A stretch of DNA of 64,000 nucleotides from NCBI RefSeq assembly GCF_000376805.1, contig NZ_AQXT01000002.1, forward strand, positions 1,054,001 to 1,118,000, read 5' to 3'. The notes below the pieces were generated by a model, which had not been told where the DNA came from, searched no databases, and was given only the letters and a program-made list of their open reading frames with translations. This DNA is from Henriciella marina DSM 19595. Its GTDB lineage: Bacteria > Pseudomonadota > Alphaproteobacteria > Caulobacterales > Hyphomonadaceae. The stretch's first letter is position 1. Each line of letters begins with the position of its first letter. The position numbers were made by a program, and so were the translations under genes. Below, piece by piece: positions 8,418-16,696 of the stretch.

Positions 8418-9835
8418 AACTATCGCATATTAAGCGACGGACCGCAGGTTTTGCGCTTCCAATTCTGCTGGGCATCGCCGTGGCGCTGGGCGGTTCATCT
8501 GTTCCCGATGAGGCCCCCCGGTTATGGCTTTCTTTAGCCACTCTCATTTTGCTCATTGCTTTGCTGCCGGTAGCAACTCGGGAAGACTGGAGCCGTCCAA
8601 CCCAATTCGTGCTCCTTCTCTCCGCATTATGGTTAGTCTGGTGTGCGCTTCAATTGGTACCTCTGCCCCGCTGGCTGTGGAGCCGGCTTGGTGACCGTTC
8701 CGTGATAGTAGAGGGTCTGGATTTATTGGGACTGCCGATAAACCAACCTATGCCGATTTCGTTCTCTCCACTTGAGGGTCGGCTGTCTCTAGCCGCCACA
8801 GCAGCTCCTCTCGCACTGTTTCTACTTGTCTCAATGCTCGGTTGGCGAAAAGGCGCTTCCCGGCTGAGTTGGACAGTTCCGATACTAGGCGCCCTGAGCG
8901 CGCTTCTAGGGTTAGCGCAAATTTTGACGGAAAATAGTGCTCATCTATACTTCTATGAAAATACCAATCCTGGTTCGCCCGTCGGCATATTCGCGAACAC
9001 AAATCACCAAGCCTGTTTCCTGGCTATGTGCCTACCATTCGCGGCTGCCGCAATCCGAGAAGTAAGAGGAAACTGGAGATCCGGCGACGAGGATCATGCC
9101 AAGGCCATCGCATGCGCAGTTCTCTCACTTATCCTTCTGATTGGTGTTCTGGCTGCTGGGTCTGGCGCTGGCTACCTACTACTCGTACCGGCCTTGGTTC
9201 TAGGTGTGATCATAGCGAGAAAGCCTGCCTCATCGAAAAAAGTGCAGATCAAGCTTCCTTTCATAGTCATGGCGACTGCCGTCCTGTCCGCCATCGTTGT
9301 GGCATCCAGCCCTGTACTTGGCGGCCTCGGTCTCGCGGGCCTAGATACATCACGGACGTCCCGGATCGAGATTTGGGGCCTAACCGGCGAAGTGGCGGCC
9401 GACCACTGGCTCTTCGGAACTGGTATTGGGTCCTTTGACGAAGTTTATCGGCTCTATGAAGATCCTGATACGGTAACGCGTACATTCGCCAACCATGCCC
9501 ACAACGATTATCTTCAGGCGATCGTAGAATTCGGGCTTCCGGGCACGCTCGTTGTTGGTCTCGGCCTTTTGCTTTTTGGCTATCTGTTCTTCCGGGTCTG
9601 GAGCCAGCATGGCGATGAACACCGACATTTGAAGCGAGCAGCTGCGACAGCACTGCTGATTGCGCTGCTGCACAGCTTTGTTGACTATCCTCTGCGGACG
9701 CCGGCTGTCGCGTGCCTGGCTGCGACCTGCTTTGCTCTACTCGTTATGGACCCCGCCAACAAACGAGGCAAAGGCCGCCGATCTACACAGCAACCCGGGT
9801 CCCACGCAAACAAAGCCCGCCACCGCGTCATATAA
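8414..9835 (+). CDS. O-antigen ligase/polymerase-type membrane protein (Wzy_C family)
   Basis: The 473-residue polytopic protein has about ten or more hydrophobic segments and the Wzy_C signature. A large periplasmic loop begins NTNPGSPVGIFANTNHQACF, and a second conserved block reads WLFGTGIGSFDEVY...NHAHNDYLQAIVEFG. In this family these residues take part in transferring or polymerising undecaprenyl-linked glycans at the periplasmic face. Translation starts at GTG 8414, overlapping the upstream stop by 4 bases. A second polymerase candidate of the EpsG family lies at 32.9 kb, so one of them may act as ligase or serve a different polymer. The C-terminal 30 residues are basic and probably cytoplasmic. 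Confidence 0.9.
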   Translation: MKLSHIKRRTAGFALPILLGIAVALGGSSVPDEAPRLWLSLATLILLIALLPVATREDWSRPTQFVLLLSALWLVWCALQLVPLPRWLWSRLGDRSVIVEGLDLLGLPINQPMPISFSPLEGRLSLAATAAPLALFLLVSMLGWRKGASRLSWTVPILGALSALLGLAQILTENSAHLYFYENTNPGSPVGIFANTNHQACFLAMCLPFAAAAIREVRGNWRSGDEDHAKAIACAVLSLILLIGVLAAGSGAGYLLLVPALVLGVIIARKPASSKKVQIKLPFIVMATAVLSAIVVASSPVLGGLGLAGLDTSRTSRIEIWGLTGEVAADHWLFGTGIGSFDEVYRLYEDPDTVTRTFANHAHNDYLQAIVEFGLPGTLVVGLGLLLFGYLFFRVWSQHGDEHRHLKRAAATALLIALLHSFVDYPLRTPAVACLAATCFALLVMDPANKRGKGRRSTQQPGSHANKARHRVI

Positions 9836-9954
9836 CGCGCCACGGCTCAGACTTCTCGGCCGGCCACAGTCCTACAAGACTTCTGATGCCACTACGCAGT
9901 CGGAGAGCGGAACATGACTGTCCGCGAATAGTAACCGCCAATACGTGACTTCTC

Positions 9955-10317
9955 TCATGCTCGCATTCGCTCTCGGAGGTTCTTGGAGATTACTGGCGCT
10001 ACCGCTCCTGCAACGCCAACTAGGTTGGCAAGCAAGTCGTATATGTCTGCGGTCCGACCAAAAAATGGCTGGGCCACTTCAACAGCGGCTGATTGGGTAA
10101 TGATTATAACGGCCAGAACGGCAATCGGGATGCGTGGAAAGGCGAGGATCGCAATCGATGTTAAAGCGAAGTAGCCTAGGAAATGACCGGCCTTATCGCT
10201 CGGAATGAGGTGAACGACATTCACATCGCTTTCGACCGATGCCAGCGATAGAAATATGATCGCAGCATACAGAGCCAAAAACCCGGTACGAGCGAACCAG
10301 AGAATCGCCCTCACCAT
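9955..10317 (-). CDS. VanZ-like small membrane protein
   Basis: A 120-residue protein with four hydrophobic helices and the VanZ-family pattern: a DKAGHFLGYFALT motif after TM2 and EVAQPFFGRTADIYDLLANLVGVAGA before the last helix. VanZ-like proteins are frequent in polysaccharide loci, but their molecular role is not settled. It starts 14 bases downstream of the sugar-phosphate transferase stop on the same strand and is the last gene of the antiterminator-transferase-VanZ reverse operon. No clear ribosome binding site precedes its ATG, so coupling to the upstream gene is likely. Confidence 0.85.
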   Translation of the reverse strand: MVRAILWFARTGFLALYAAIIFLSLASVESDVNVVHLIPSDKAGHFLGYFALTSIAILAFPRIPIAVLAVIIITQSAAVEVAQPFFGRTADIYDLLANLVGVAGAVAPVISKNLRERMRA

Positions 10318-10331
10318 CGTATGTTCGCGCG

Positions 10332-11648
10332 CTACTTTGCACCAAGACCGGTCAACATTACGCGAACGGTCTGGATTGTGATGAAAACGTCTGTCCAGAC
10401 CGAGAAATGCTTCACGTAATAGAAGTCGTATTCAAGCTTGCGTCGTACATCGTCAACGCTCGTAACATGGCCCTGCTTAACTTGCGCCCAGCCGGTAATG
10501 CCGGGCCGCACAATGTGCCGGTAGCGATAGAATGGGATTTCTTCTTCATACCATGACGAAAGGCTGAGCGTCTCGGGACGCGGGCCAATCCAGCTCATTT
10601 CTCCAATAAGGATATTCCATAGCTGGGGCAGCTCATCAATGCGGGTTTTGCGGATAAAACGGCCAGAACGCGTAATGCGCTGGTCTTCGTTCTTCGTCAT
10701 ATCCATGTTTCGGTCATCGCCTAAAGACAGCTCGCGCACGGTCATTGAGCGGAACTTGTACATGGTGAACATCTGGCCGCGATATCCCATCCGCTTCTGG
10801 CGGAAGATGACGGGTCCCGGACTATCGAGCTTGATCCAGATGGCCATAATCACGAAAAGCGGCGAAAAAAGCAGAAGCCCGGCAGCCGCTGTCATCGCAT
10901 CGATATAGCGCTTTGCAGGCGCATAAATCGAGTCAGGGGCGAGGTGCCCAAAGGAGTTCTCTGAGAGGTGCTCAATCCGCACACGGCCCGCAAGCGATTC
11001 AACGATCTGCTTGGTATTGTAGATCACACGACCGGCAATGGCTTCTTCAGCGATATAGCGTTCCCATTCAGGGCTTAGCTCAGGATCCCGGAGATTGACC
11101 ACCAAAGGAAGGTGGCGCTGCTTCGATGCGGCCTCAGGCGTAGAAAACTTGACCCAGCTGACGCCCGGCAGTGAGGCAAGCTCTTGGAGCTTTTGCGACG
11201 AGACAAGGCCAAGATTGGCTTCGCGGAAGCGTGCGACATAGTAGGAGAGCGCGAGAAACCATCCTGTCGTAAGCAGAAAGCTCGCGAGAAACTGCGCGCG
11301 GCTATATTCAAGACGCAGGATGAAGAAGATAGCGATGATGATCGCATACGAGGAGATGAAGGCTGGCGTAATGCTCGTGAACGCGTTCGACCCTGGCAGA
11401 ACGGTCACCTTCCGGAAGACCATATAGCCGATCAGAACGGCGCAGAGCGTGCCAAATAGGGAATTGTCATAGCTGGCGATCTGGTCGGGCAAGCGCTCGA
11501 ACTGACCGCGCAAGGTAACGGGCACCACCACACCAAACAGGATTGCCCCTACCAGCTGATGACGAATACGGAAGAGAGCGTCAGCGAGACGCCTCGAGAA
11601 ACGGTCCTGCTGCTCGGTCCCGACCGCGAGATGGCTAAGCGTGTTCAT
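10332..11648 (-). CDS. Initiating polyprenyl-phosphate sugar phosphotransferase (WcaJ/PssY-like)
   Basis: Transfers a sugar-1-phosphate from a nucleotide sugar to undecaprenyl phosphate, the committed step of repeat-unit assembly. The 438 residues comprise an N-terminal membrane region of about four to five helices (residues 30-145), a soluble CoA-binding-like central part and a C-terminal bacterial sugar transferase domain from about 265. That domain has KRYIDAMTAAAGLLLFSPLF, DSPGPVIFRQKRMGYRG, MYKFRSM, RKTRIDELPQLWNIL, IGPRPE and RPGITGWAQVKQGH. The length matches exopolysaccharide glycosylphosphotransferases. A GGGG-rich ribosome site precedes the ATG, 19 bases after the antiterminator gene. 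The sugar specificity (glucose, galactose or other) cannot be read from the sequence. Confidence 0.95.
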   Translation of the reverse strand: MNTLSHLAVGTEQQDRFSRRLADALFRIRHQLVGAILFGVVVPVTLRGQFERLPDQIASYDNSLFGTLCAVLIGYMVFRKVTVLPGSNAFTSITPAFISSYAIIIAIFFILRLEYSRAQFLASFLLTTGWFLALSYYVARFREANLGLVSSQKLQELASLPGVSWVKFSTPEAASKQRHLPLVVNLRDPELSPEWERYIAEEAIAGRVIYNTKQIVESLAGRVRIEHLSENSFGHLAPDSIYAPAKRYIDAMTAAAGLLLFSPLFVIMAIWIKLDSPGPVIFRQKRMGYRGQMFTMYKFRSMTVRELSLGDDRNMDMTKNEDQRITRSGRFIRKTRIDELPQLWNILIGEMSWIGPRPETLSLSSWYEEEIPFYRYRHIVRPGITGWAQVKQGHVTSVDDVRRKLEYDFYYVKHFSVWTDVFITIQTVRVMLTGLGAK

Positions 11649-11667
11649 GTCCCCTGCACTTCCATCT

Positions 11668-12180
11668 TTATCCAGCTCGAACGAGCTGTTGCTTCGGCAG
11701 TGTCACTTCGACATGCCGGGTCATCATGCCGATCAGCACTTTGACGCGGTCGGAGTCCGGCATTGACACAATCTCGCCGACCCAGTCCTCGAAAGCGCCG
11801 GACATAACGCGGATATTGTCACCAACCGCCAGGCGCTCTTCGAATTCTATCCCGCCATCGTCACTTGTCTGCGCGATGAAGTTTTCGACCATGCCAGACG
11901 GCAAGGCTGCAGGCCGGTCACCAAAACGCACCAACTTCGCCACACCGATCGTGCTATCGATCGCGCGCCATCTCATGCGCTGCATGTCAACGCTTACAAA
12001 GACATAGCCCGGAAAAATCGGCCGCAGCACGCGGCGAGTCTTCCTGGCATGCCTGACCGTACGCCACAGCTGCGGACAGGCAGTTTTGAACCCCTGACGA
12101 TCCAGATGAGATGTTGCAAGAGCCTCTTTTCCGGAAAGTGTCTGTGCGGCAAACCAAGTGCATTGAGCGTCTGCTGTCAT
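11668..12180 (-). CDS. NusG-like specialised transcription antiterminator (RfaH/UpxY type)
   Basis: The 170-residue protein has an N-terminal NGN domain (TWFAAQTLSGKEALATSHL, RRVLRPIFPGYVFV) and a C-terminal KOW domain (VGDNIRVMSGAFEDWVGEIV...VKVLIGMM). NusG paralogs in polysaccharide loci promote transcription of long operons. The ATG at 12180 is chosen because a strong GGTGAGGGGGGGG purine tract sits just upstream; an in-frame start 51 bases further up would place that tract inside the coding region. It is the first gene of a reverse operon with the initiating transferase and VanZ-like gene. The long forward clusters of this locus are plausible targets; this is inference. Confidence 0.92.
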   Translation of the reverse strand: MTADAQCTWFAAQTLSGKEALATSHLDRQGFKTACPQLWRTVRHARKTRRVLRPIFPGYVFVSVDMQRMRWRAIDSTIGVAKLVRFGDRPAALPSGMVENFIAQTSDDGGIEFEERLAVGDNIRVMSGAFEDWVGEIVSMPDSDRVKVLIGMMTRHVEVTLPKQQLVRAG

Positions 12181-12257
12181 GTCCCCCCCCCTCACCGATG
12201 GGTCAATTGCAGGTGTATGCAGATCAAACACGAGCGAGCCGCATTTGCAAAAGAATT

Positions 12258-12272
12258 TTAATTAAAACTTTA
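12258..12272. promoter_or_regulatory. Near-consensus CtrA-like site upstream of the antiterminator gene
   Basis: The 15 bases read TTAA, 7 bases, TTTA, one mismatch from the TTAA-N7-TTAA box bound by CtrA in Caulobacterales and relatives. It lies 78 bases upstream of the antiterminator start in an AT-rich patch. A single short match in AT-rich DNA is weak evidence. Confidence 0.25.
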
Positions 12273-12457
12273 CCTTGCGGCCTTGACTGATTGAATCAGG
12301 TGCACACCGATTCGCAAGTCCTGTGCCGCTCACCTTAGGACGGTCATCACGTCGGAATACGTTGAGGTTTTCGGCATTTCACTCTATATGTATTAAACGC
12401 TTTCAATTAGGCGCTAGACGCTGACGAGAGCAGCAACCTCTATCGCGAAAGCCGATC

Positions 12458-13249
12458 ATGCTTCGATTTCTATCGAAAACTGTGGATAAGTCTGTGGACA
12501 CCCATCGGCCATCGGCCCCCGCCGGAAAGCGTGCGTACGCAATCGGTGATGTACACGGACGGCTGGATTTGCTGAATGACCTTCTCGCGCAGATAGAGGA
12601 CGATATTGCCGGGCGGCGACCCAAACAGACCCACATCATTTTTCTTGGAGATCTGATTGATCGCGGGCCTCACTCCCGCCATGTCGTTGAGCGCCTGATA
12701 GACTATGCGCCTTCGAACGCAAGCTGCCATTTTCTGATGGGCAACCATGAGGAAGTTCTTGTTCGAGGCCTGCGCGGCGAACCCCATCTTCTGGACGGCT
12801 GGATCCAGCATGGCGGCGATACAACCGCTGAAAGCTATGGCGTCGATGCCGCCTATCTGCGCAGCCAGGGCGATGATGCTTTGGAACATGCACTTCTCTC
12901 AGCGATCCCCGAAAGCCACATTCGCTTCATGGCTGGATTTCTCGACAGCATACAGTTTGGTGACTATCTCTTGGTGCATGCGGGTATCCGACCCGGCACC
13001 CCTCTTGACGACCAAAGCCCGAGCGACATGCGGTGGATCCGAAAGGAATTTTTGGAAAGCACCCGCCAACATGGCAGCATGATCGTTCACGGTCACTCCG
13101 TCGAGGAAAAGATCATGCCGCGCTCCAATCGGATCGGGCTAGATACGGGCGCATATCGCACGGGAATTTTGAGCGCCGTCCGTTTGGAGGGCGATCAAGC
13201 CGATTTTATCCAGTCGCGCGAGCACTGTGCGGCGCGGACCCAATCCTAG
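12458..13249 (+). CDS. Calcineurin-like metallophosphatase (PPP/ApaH-type serine/threonine phosphatase)
   Basis: The 263 residues carry the three metallophosphoesterase signatures: IGDVHGRLDLL (about residue 30), FLGDLIDRGPHSR (about 66) and LMGNHEEVLVRG (about 93), with late histidines in LLVHAGIRPG and IVHGHSVEEK. This is the pattern of bacterial PPP phosphatases such as PrpA and ApaH-like enzymes that use two metal ions. The first 25 residues are a non-conserved leader. It sits between the antiterminator operon and the FecR-like gene, so a regulatory phosphatase role in the polysaccharide locus is possible. The substrate (phosphoprotein or nucleotide) is unknown. Confidence 0.9.
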   Translation: MLRFLSKTVDKSVDTHRPSAPAGKRAYAIGDVHGRLDLLNDLLAQIEDDIAGRRPKQTHIIFLGDLIDRGPHSRHVVERLIDYAPSNASCHFLMGNHEEVLVRGLRGEPHLLDGWIQHGGDTTAESYGVDAAYLRSQGDDALEHALLSAIPESHIRFMAGFLDSIQFGDYLLVHAGIRPGTPLDDQSPSDMRWIRKEFLESTRQHGSMIVHGHSVEEKIMPRSNRIGLDTGAYRTGILSAVRLEGDQADFIQSREHCAARTQS

Positions 13250-13264
13250 GCGATTGTAAAGATT

Positions 13265-13294
13265 TTGTAAATTTTTGCTATTGACACGTATACA
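13265..13294 (+). promoter_or_regulatory. Possible promoter of the FecR-like gene
   Basis: TTGTAA at 13265-13270 and TATACA at 13289-13294 are separated by 18 bases, a plausible sigma-70 type pair in an AT-rich patch. A clear AAAGGAG ribosome binding site precedes the ATG at 13344. Chosen by eye; other alignments such as the nearby TTGACA are possible. Confidence 0.3.
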
Positions 13295-13343
13295 AGTTGC
13301 CGAACGTGCGGTATGACGTGGTTGAGCTTAAAGGAGCGTTCCA

Positions 13344-13838
13344 ATGCGCCTAACACTACAAGTATCTATTCTGGCGCTCGCCCTGGGTGGGGCAGTCCAA
13401 GTTTCACACGCACAGAGTGGGACCCAAACCGCTGCGACGCAAACGGTCGCACAACAAGGGTCTGTAACTGGTCTTTCCAGCGAAGTCGGTTCGGTTATCG
13501 TTATTCGCGATGGCCAGCCCTATTCGCTGTCTGAAGGGGATGCGCTCTTTGAAGGTGATATCATTCAAACTCGTCCCGAGTCCGCTGCGACTCCAGGCAC
13601 AGTGACCCTAACCATTGGCGGCTGCGAACAGGTTCTTCAACCTGGTCAGCAAATTGTTGTAAACGCCGCATTCTGTAATACGCCCGCCACGGCGCTTACA
13701 GCTGAGCAGATCGTTACGCTGGGCGGCGTGACAGCTCCGCCTATTGGTGCTGCTGGTATTATTGCAGGTGCCGTTGCAGCAGCTGGCGCGGCCGCTGCTG
13801 CTGCCGATGATGATGATGGAACACCGGTTAGTCCATAG
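13344..13838 (+). CDS. Secreted FecR-like protein with Ala-rich hydrophobic tail
   Basis: A 164-residue precursor with a typical signal peptide (MRLTLQVSILALALGGAVQVSHA). Its central region resembles a FecR-type beta domain (VGSVIVIRDGQPYSLSEGDALFEGDIIQT, then TVTLTIGGCEQVLQPGQQIVV). The C-terminal 35 residues are a Gly/Ala-rich hydrophobic helix (AAGIIAGAVAAAGAAAAA) followed by DDDD and GTPVSP. Two cysteines in the central domain could form a disulfide. The gene stands alone, with its own ribosome site AAAGGAG and a strong terminator after it. The tail could be a membrane or surface-retention segment. I know of no characterised homolog; a role at the cell surface linked to the polysaccharide is inferred only from position. 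Confidence 0.75.
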   Translation: MRLTLQVSILALALGGAVQVSHAQSGTQTAATQTVAQQGSVTGLSSEVGSVIVIRDGQPYSLSEGDALFEGDIIQTRPESAATPGTVTLTIGGCEQVLQPGQQIVVNAAFCNTPATALTAEQIVTLGGVTAPPIGAAGIIAGAVAAAGAAAAAADDDDGTPVSP

Positions 13839-13864
13839 TTTGGTCATCTAGTTACCAGTTCTCG

Positions 13865-13896
13865 AAAAGGCGTGCCAAGATGGCACGCCTTTTTTC
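13865..13896 (+). terminator. Rho-independent terminator after the FecR-like gene
   Basis: A perfect 13-base stem: AAAAGGCGTGCCA at 13865-13877, a 3-base loop AGA, then TGGCACGCCTTTT, with the T run continuing to 13895. It lies 27 bases after the stop codon at 13838. The A/T-flanked stem could also work in reverse orientation. Confidence 0.92.
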
Positions 13897-14128
13897 GTGT
13901 AATACTGCTTAGATATCCGAGCTTTCAAAGCTTACTCTTCGCAGCGGCCCGGCACCATAATACTCTGAAATGATTGAGCTTTCTAACAAGAGCGTCGACA
14001 CTCTTAAGTGGCGATACTCTAAAAGCTTAATGATTTCAAACCATTCGGGGCTAAATTGCCCTGAGCGCTTCAAGCGGCCATTATCCCAGCTTTCGTACAT
14101 CTACATCTACCAACTCAAAGAAGTCGGG

Positions 14129-14977
14129 ATGATGGACATGACGAAGAACAAGTTTTCACGCCTAAAAATGATGAGCTCTCTCTGGATCTCATCCCTGCTG
14201 GCCGGCTGCATGACCGTCGCCCCGCTTGAGCCTGTAAAGAATGCCCCCCTCGAGTTTCGCGGTGACAATACAGTCGCGGTTGAATTCGTGTCGCCCATGC
14301 TGGTCGGGGCAAGATGCGCCCAGCGCGGCGCCCACATCTTCGGCGTACCGCAGCTAAGCTCCATGGGCTGTGGCGACGGGCGCATGATCACAATGCCCAA
14401 TCCATGCCAGACGATCACGTCCGGCTGGTACGCCCGCCTCCTCTGCCATGAACTCGCCCATGCGAATGGTTGGAGCCGCACCCACGAAGGCGGCAGTTAT
14501 CTGCCCGACGAGATGGCCGGTGTAAATCCACAAGCGATCGCTCTGTCAGAGTCCACAATCGCAAGCTTCGAAGAAGCCGGCGCACTAAAGCCTGCAAGTC
14601 AATCACCTCAAGCACTCGCGCTTGCAGAGGCTCGTAGCCAGGCGGCTGGCGCTGAAGCTGCGCCCGAAGACGCTAGGATGCTCATCGCCTCGGCCCCGCA
14701 CGAGCAGACCGCTCAGGAAACTGTGACCCAAGAGGCGCAGGCAGAAACTGAGTTTAGCTCACGCGTCCAGCTCGCAAGTACATCGAAAGAGCTTCAACCC
14801 TCAGTGGCGATATTTACCGAACAGGCTGCCTCAGCCACCGCAGAGATCGGTCTGCGCGCCAAAATAGTCTTGGGCAACAAAGGTTTGTCCACAGTAGAGC
14901 CGGCCGCCTTCACGATAGCGCAGCCCATATCAACGACACCCGATCAGGCCGATACTATACTCTCAGGCGACAGCTAG
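14129..14977 (+). CDS. Lipoprotein with HExxH zinc-protease-like motif
   Basis: The 282-residue product starting at ATG 14129 has a lipoprotein signal (LWISSLLAGCM, Cys at about 27). A conserved cysteine-containing core of about 45-125 has ARCAQRGAHIFGVPQ, MGCGDGRMI, NPCQTI and then ARLLCHELAHANGWSRTHEGG. HELAH fits the HExxH zinc-binding motif of metallopeptidases, and the histidine in RTHEGG could be a third ligand. The C-terminal half (about 150-282) is low-complexity and rich in Ala, Glu and Gln. An upstream in-frame start at 13970 would add a non-secretory leader and is rejected. It is placed between the FecR-like gene and the first glycosyltransferase. Envelope processing is possible, but activity is not shown. 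Confidence 0.72.
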   Translation: MMDMTKNKFSRLKMMSSLWISSLLAGCMTVAPLEPVKNAPLEFRGDNTVAVEFVSPMLVGARCAQRGAHIFGVPQLSSMGCGDGRMITMPNPCQTITSGWYARLLCHELAHANGWSRTHEGGSYLPDEMAGVNPQAIALSESTIASFEEAGALKPASQSPQALALAEARSQAAGAEAAPEDARMLIASAPHEQTAQETVTQEAQAETEFSSRVQLASTSKELQPSVAIFTEQAASATAEIGLRAKIVLGNKGLSTVEPAAFTIAQPISTTPDQADTILSGDS

Positions 14978-15265
14978 TGACTCTGCGGTCCTGCGACACG
15001 GATGCCCAGATGCCGTAGCGCCTTTTCCGAGAAGGAGTGGCCACTGCAGTGACGGAGGCGCATCAGGTACAGAGCACTTTCGCTGACTACCGCCTAGGAA
15101 TTTGTTGGGCGGGGAACACCAGCCAGCGACCGGTGGCACTGAGCCCGTGAGACCGAAAAGAGGGTTCTTGTCTAGAAACGGGTCCGTCTCAGACTGTTAC
15201 AGTGTCCATTAATGGTGTTAGAAGGCTCGAAGTCTCAGGCAGGTAGGTTCAGTGGGTTCGTTTAC
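14978..15265. other. Intergenic region with partial dyad symmetry
   Basis: About 290 bases without a convincing gene. It contains a 10-base palindrome CACTGCAGTG at 15042-15051 and imperfect inverted repeats, for example TGAGAC at 15148-15153 with GTCTCA at 15186-15191. These could form a structured leader ahead of the glycosyltransferase gene, but no known RNA motif is recognisable. Confidence 0.35.
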
Positions 15266-16387
15266 ATGCACGTTCTGGTAACTGCCAACACGGCGTGGAA
15301 TATTTGGAACTTTCGGAAACCGATCGTATCTTCCCTATTGGATGAAGGACATTCAGTTACCGTTTTTGCACCGCCAGATAGTAGCGTTGCGAATCTTGAG
15401 TCATTGGGTTGCGCGTATCTTCCACTGGAGATGGATGCAAAAGGCCTGAGCCCGATAGACGGATTGAAACTGACAAATCGCTTCAAGCAGACCTTTCGAG
15501 AAACTCAACCCGACATTGCGCTGAGCTACACGATCAAAAATAATCTGTTTGGTGCGATTGGCGCTCGGGCCGAAAATATTCCATTTATTCCAAATGTGAC
15601 AGGACTGGGCACCGCTTTCCTTTCCGGCCGGATGCTTGAAAGAGTGGCGAAGTTTCTCTATCGGCACGCATTCGCCGCACTACCGGTCGTTTTTTTTCAG
15701 AACGAGGATGATCGAACGCTCTTCCTGCAGCAAGATATGGTCAGCCCCCAACAGGCTCGCTTGCTACCAGGCTCGGGGATTGATCTTGATCATTTTCCTG
15801 AAACCGCCCTGCCCTCCACCACCGATGCGCCCATCTTCCTGATGATCGCCAGACTGTTGCGAGATAAGGGGGTGATCGAATTCGTCGAAGGGGCCCGGAT
15901 AGTTAAAAAAGATTATCCAAAATCTCGCTTTCAACTGCTCGGCGCAATCGGGTCCGAAAACCGCACCGCAATCGATGCAACGATGGTTGAGGAGTGGGTC
16001 GCCGAAGGTGTTGTCGAGTACCTCGGAACCACGGATGATGTTCGCCCTGTGATCACAGCAGCTTCTTGCGTCGTCCTACCATCCTACCGCGAAGGCGCGC
16101 CGCGAACATTGATCGAGTCAGCCGCAATGGCTCGTCCGGTAATCACAACCGATGTGCCCGGCTGCAGAGCCATTGTCGATGACGGAATTTCCGGTCTGCT
16201 CTGCGAAGTTCGCAATAGCAAAAGTCTCGCATCAGCAGTCAAAGCGTTCCTAAAACTTTCCGCTGAGGCTCAAAAAGAGATGGGGCGGGCCGGTCGAAAA
16301 AAAATGATGAACGAATTCGATCAAGAAATCGTCGTGCAAGCCTATCGCGATGCTATTTTTGAGCTCCTTGCTAAGCCAAAAACCTAA
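15266..16387 (+). CDS. Family 4-type glycosyltransferase
   Basis: A 373-residue cytoplasmic or membrane-associated GT-B enzyme. The N-terminal domain begins HVLVTANTAWNIWNFRKP, as in the WbpL-neighbour type glycosyltransferases, and continues with NVTGLGTAFLSGRML. The C-terminal GT4 domain has FLMIARLLRDKGVIEFVEGA, a phosphate-binding region around LPSYREGAPRTLIESAAMARPVITTDVPGC, and the EX7E-like acidic pair. The start at 15266 gives the family N terminus; an upstream in-frame start adds 18 residues without homology features. It is the first glycosyltransferase of the forward cluster and is followed by about 310 non-coding bases. Confidence 0.9.
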   Translation: MHVLVTANTAWNIWNFRKPIVSSLLDEGHSVTVFAPPDSSVANLESLGCAYLPLEMDAKGLSPIDGLKLTNRFKQTFRETQPDIALSYTIKNNLFGAIGARAENIPFIPNVTGLGTAFLSGRMLERVAKFLYRHAFAALPVVFFQNEDDRTLFLQQDMVSPQQARLLPGSGIDLDHFPETALPSTTDAPIFLMIARLLRDKGVIEFVEGARIVKKDYPKSRFQLLGAIGSENRTAIDATMVEEWVAEGVVEYLGTTDDVRPVITAASCVVLPSYREGAPRTLIESAAMARPVITTDVPGCRAIVDDGISGLLCEVRNSKSLASAVKAFLKLSAEAQKEMGRAGRKKMMNEFDQEIVVQAYRDAIFELLAKPKT

Positions 16388-16696
16388 TACCCTAATGTTG
16401 ATCAATGCTGCGTTCACAAGCCAAGCGGTTCCTTACGCAGAAATTCTTAGCACCAGCGCAGCAGGCCAAAGATCGACGTTTGGCTTGTAGTTTGCATCGA
16501 GGCAAGAAACGCAGAAGCGTTGCAAGAATCTGTAACTTATCATTTCAAAAAGGTTCTTGTTGCGCTTTGCAGGCAGATTCGATATCGCTCAACTTTGAAC
16601 GATGATGAATTGTCTGCCTTACATCGCAAGCATTGAGCTAACAAGGCACCGCAAGGTGAGTTCTTGTGCGGTAGCTTTAGAATTCCGTCCAATCAA
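16388..16696. other. Intergenic region before the EPS-type MarR gene
   Basis: About 310 bases with only a short implausible ORF. GCGGTAGC at 16668-16675 matches the core of the enterobacterial ops/JUMPstart element (9 of 12 positions of GGCGGTAGCGTG). It is 21 bases upstream of the regulator's ATG, at the head of the long forward cluster. An AAGGTGAG tract is at 16653-16660. No clear promoter was assigned. Confidence 0.35.

Noticed and set aside
13281-13310. TTGACA as the -35 element of the FecR-like gene
   Set aside because: No convincing -10 lies at 16-18 bases; TTGTAA with TATACA gives a better, though still weak, pair.
16405-16605. Forward 66-codon ORF between the glycosyltransferase and the MarR gene
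   Set aside because: No ribosome site, no recognisable features, and unusual composition; treated as non-coding.
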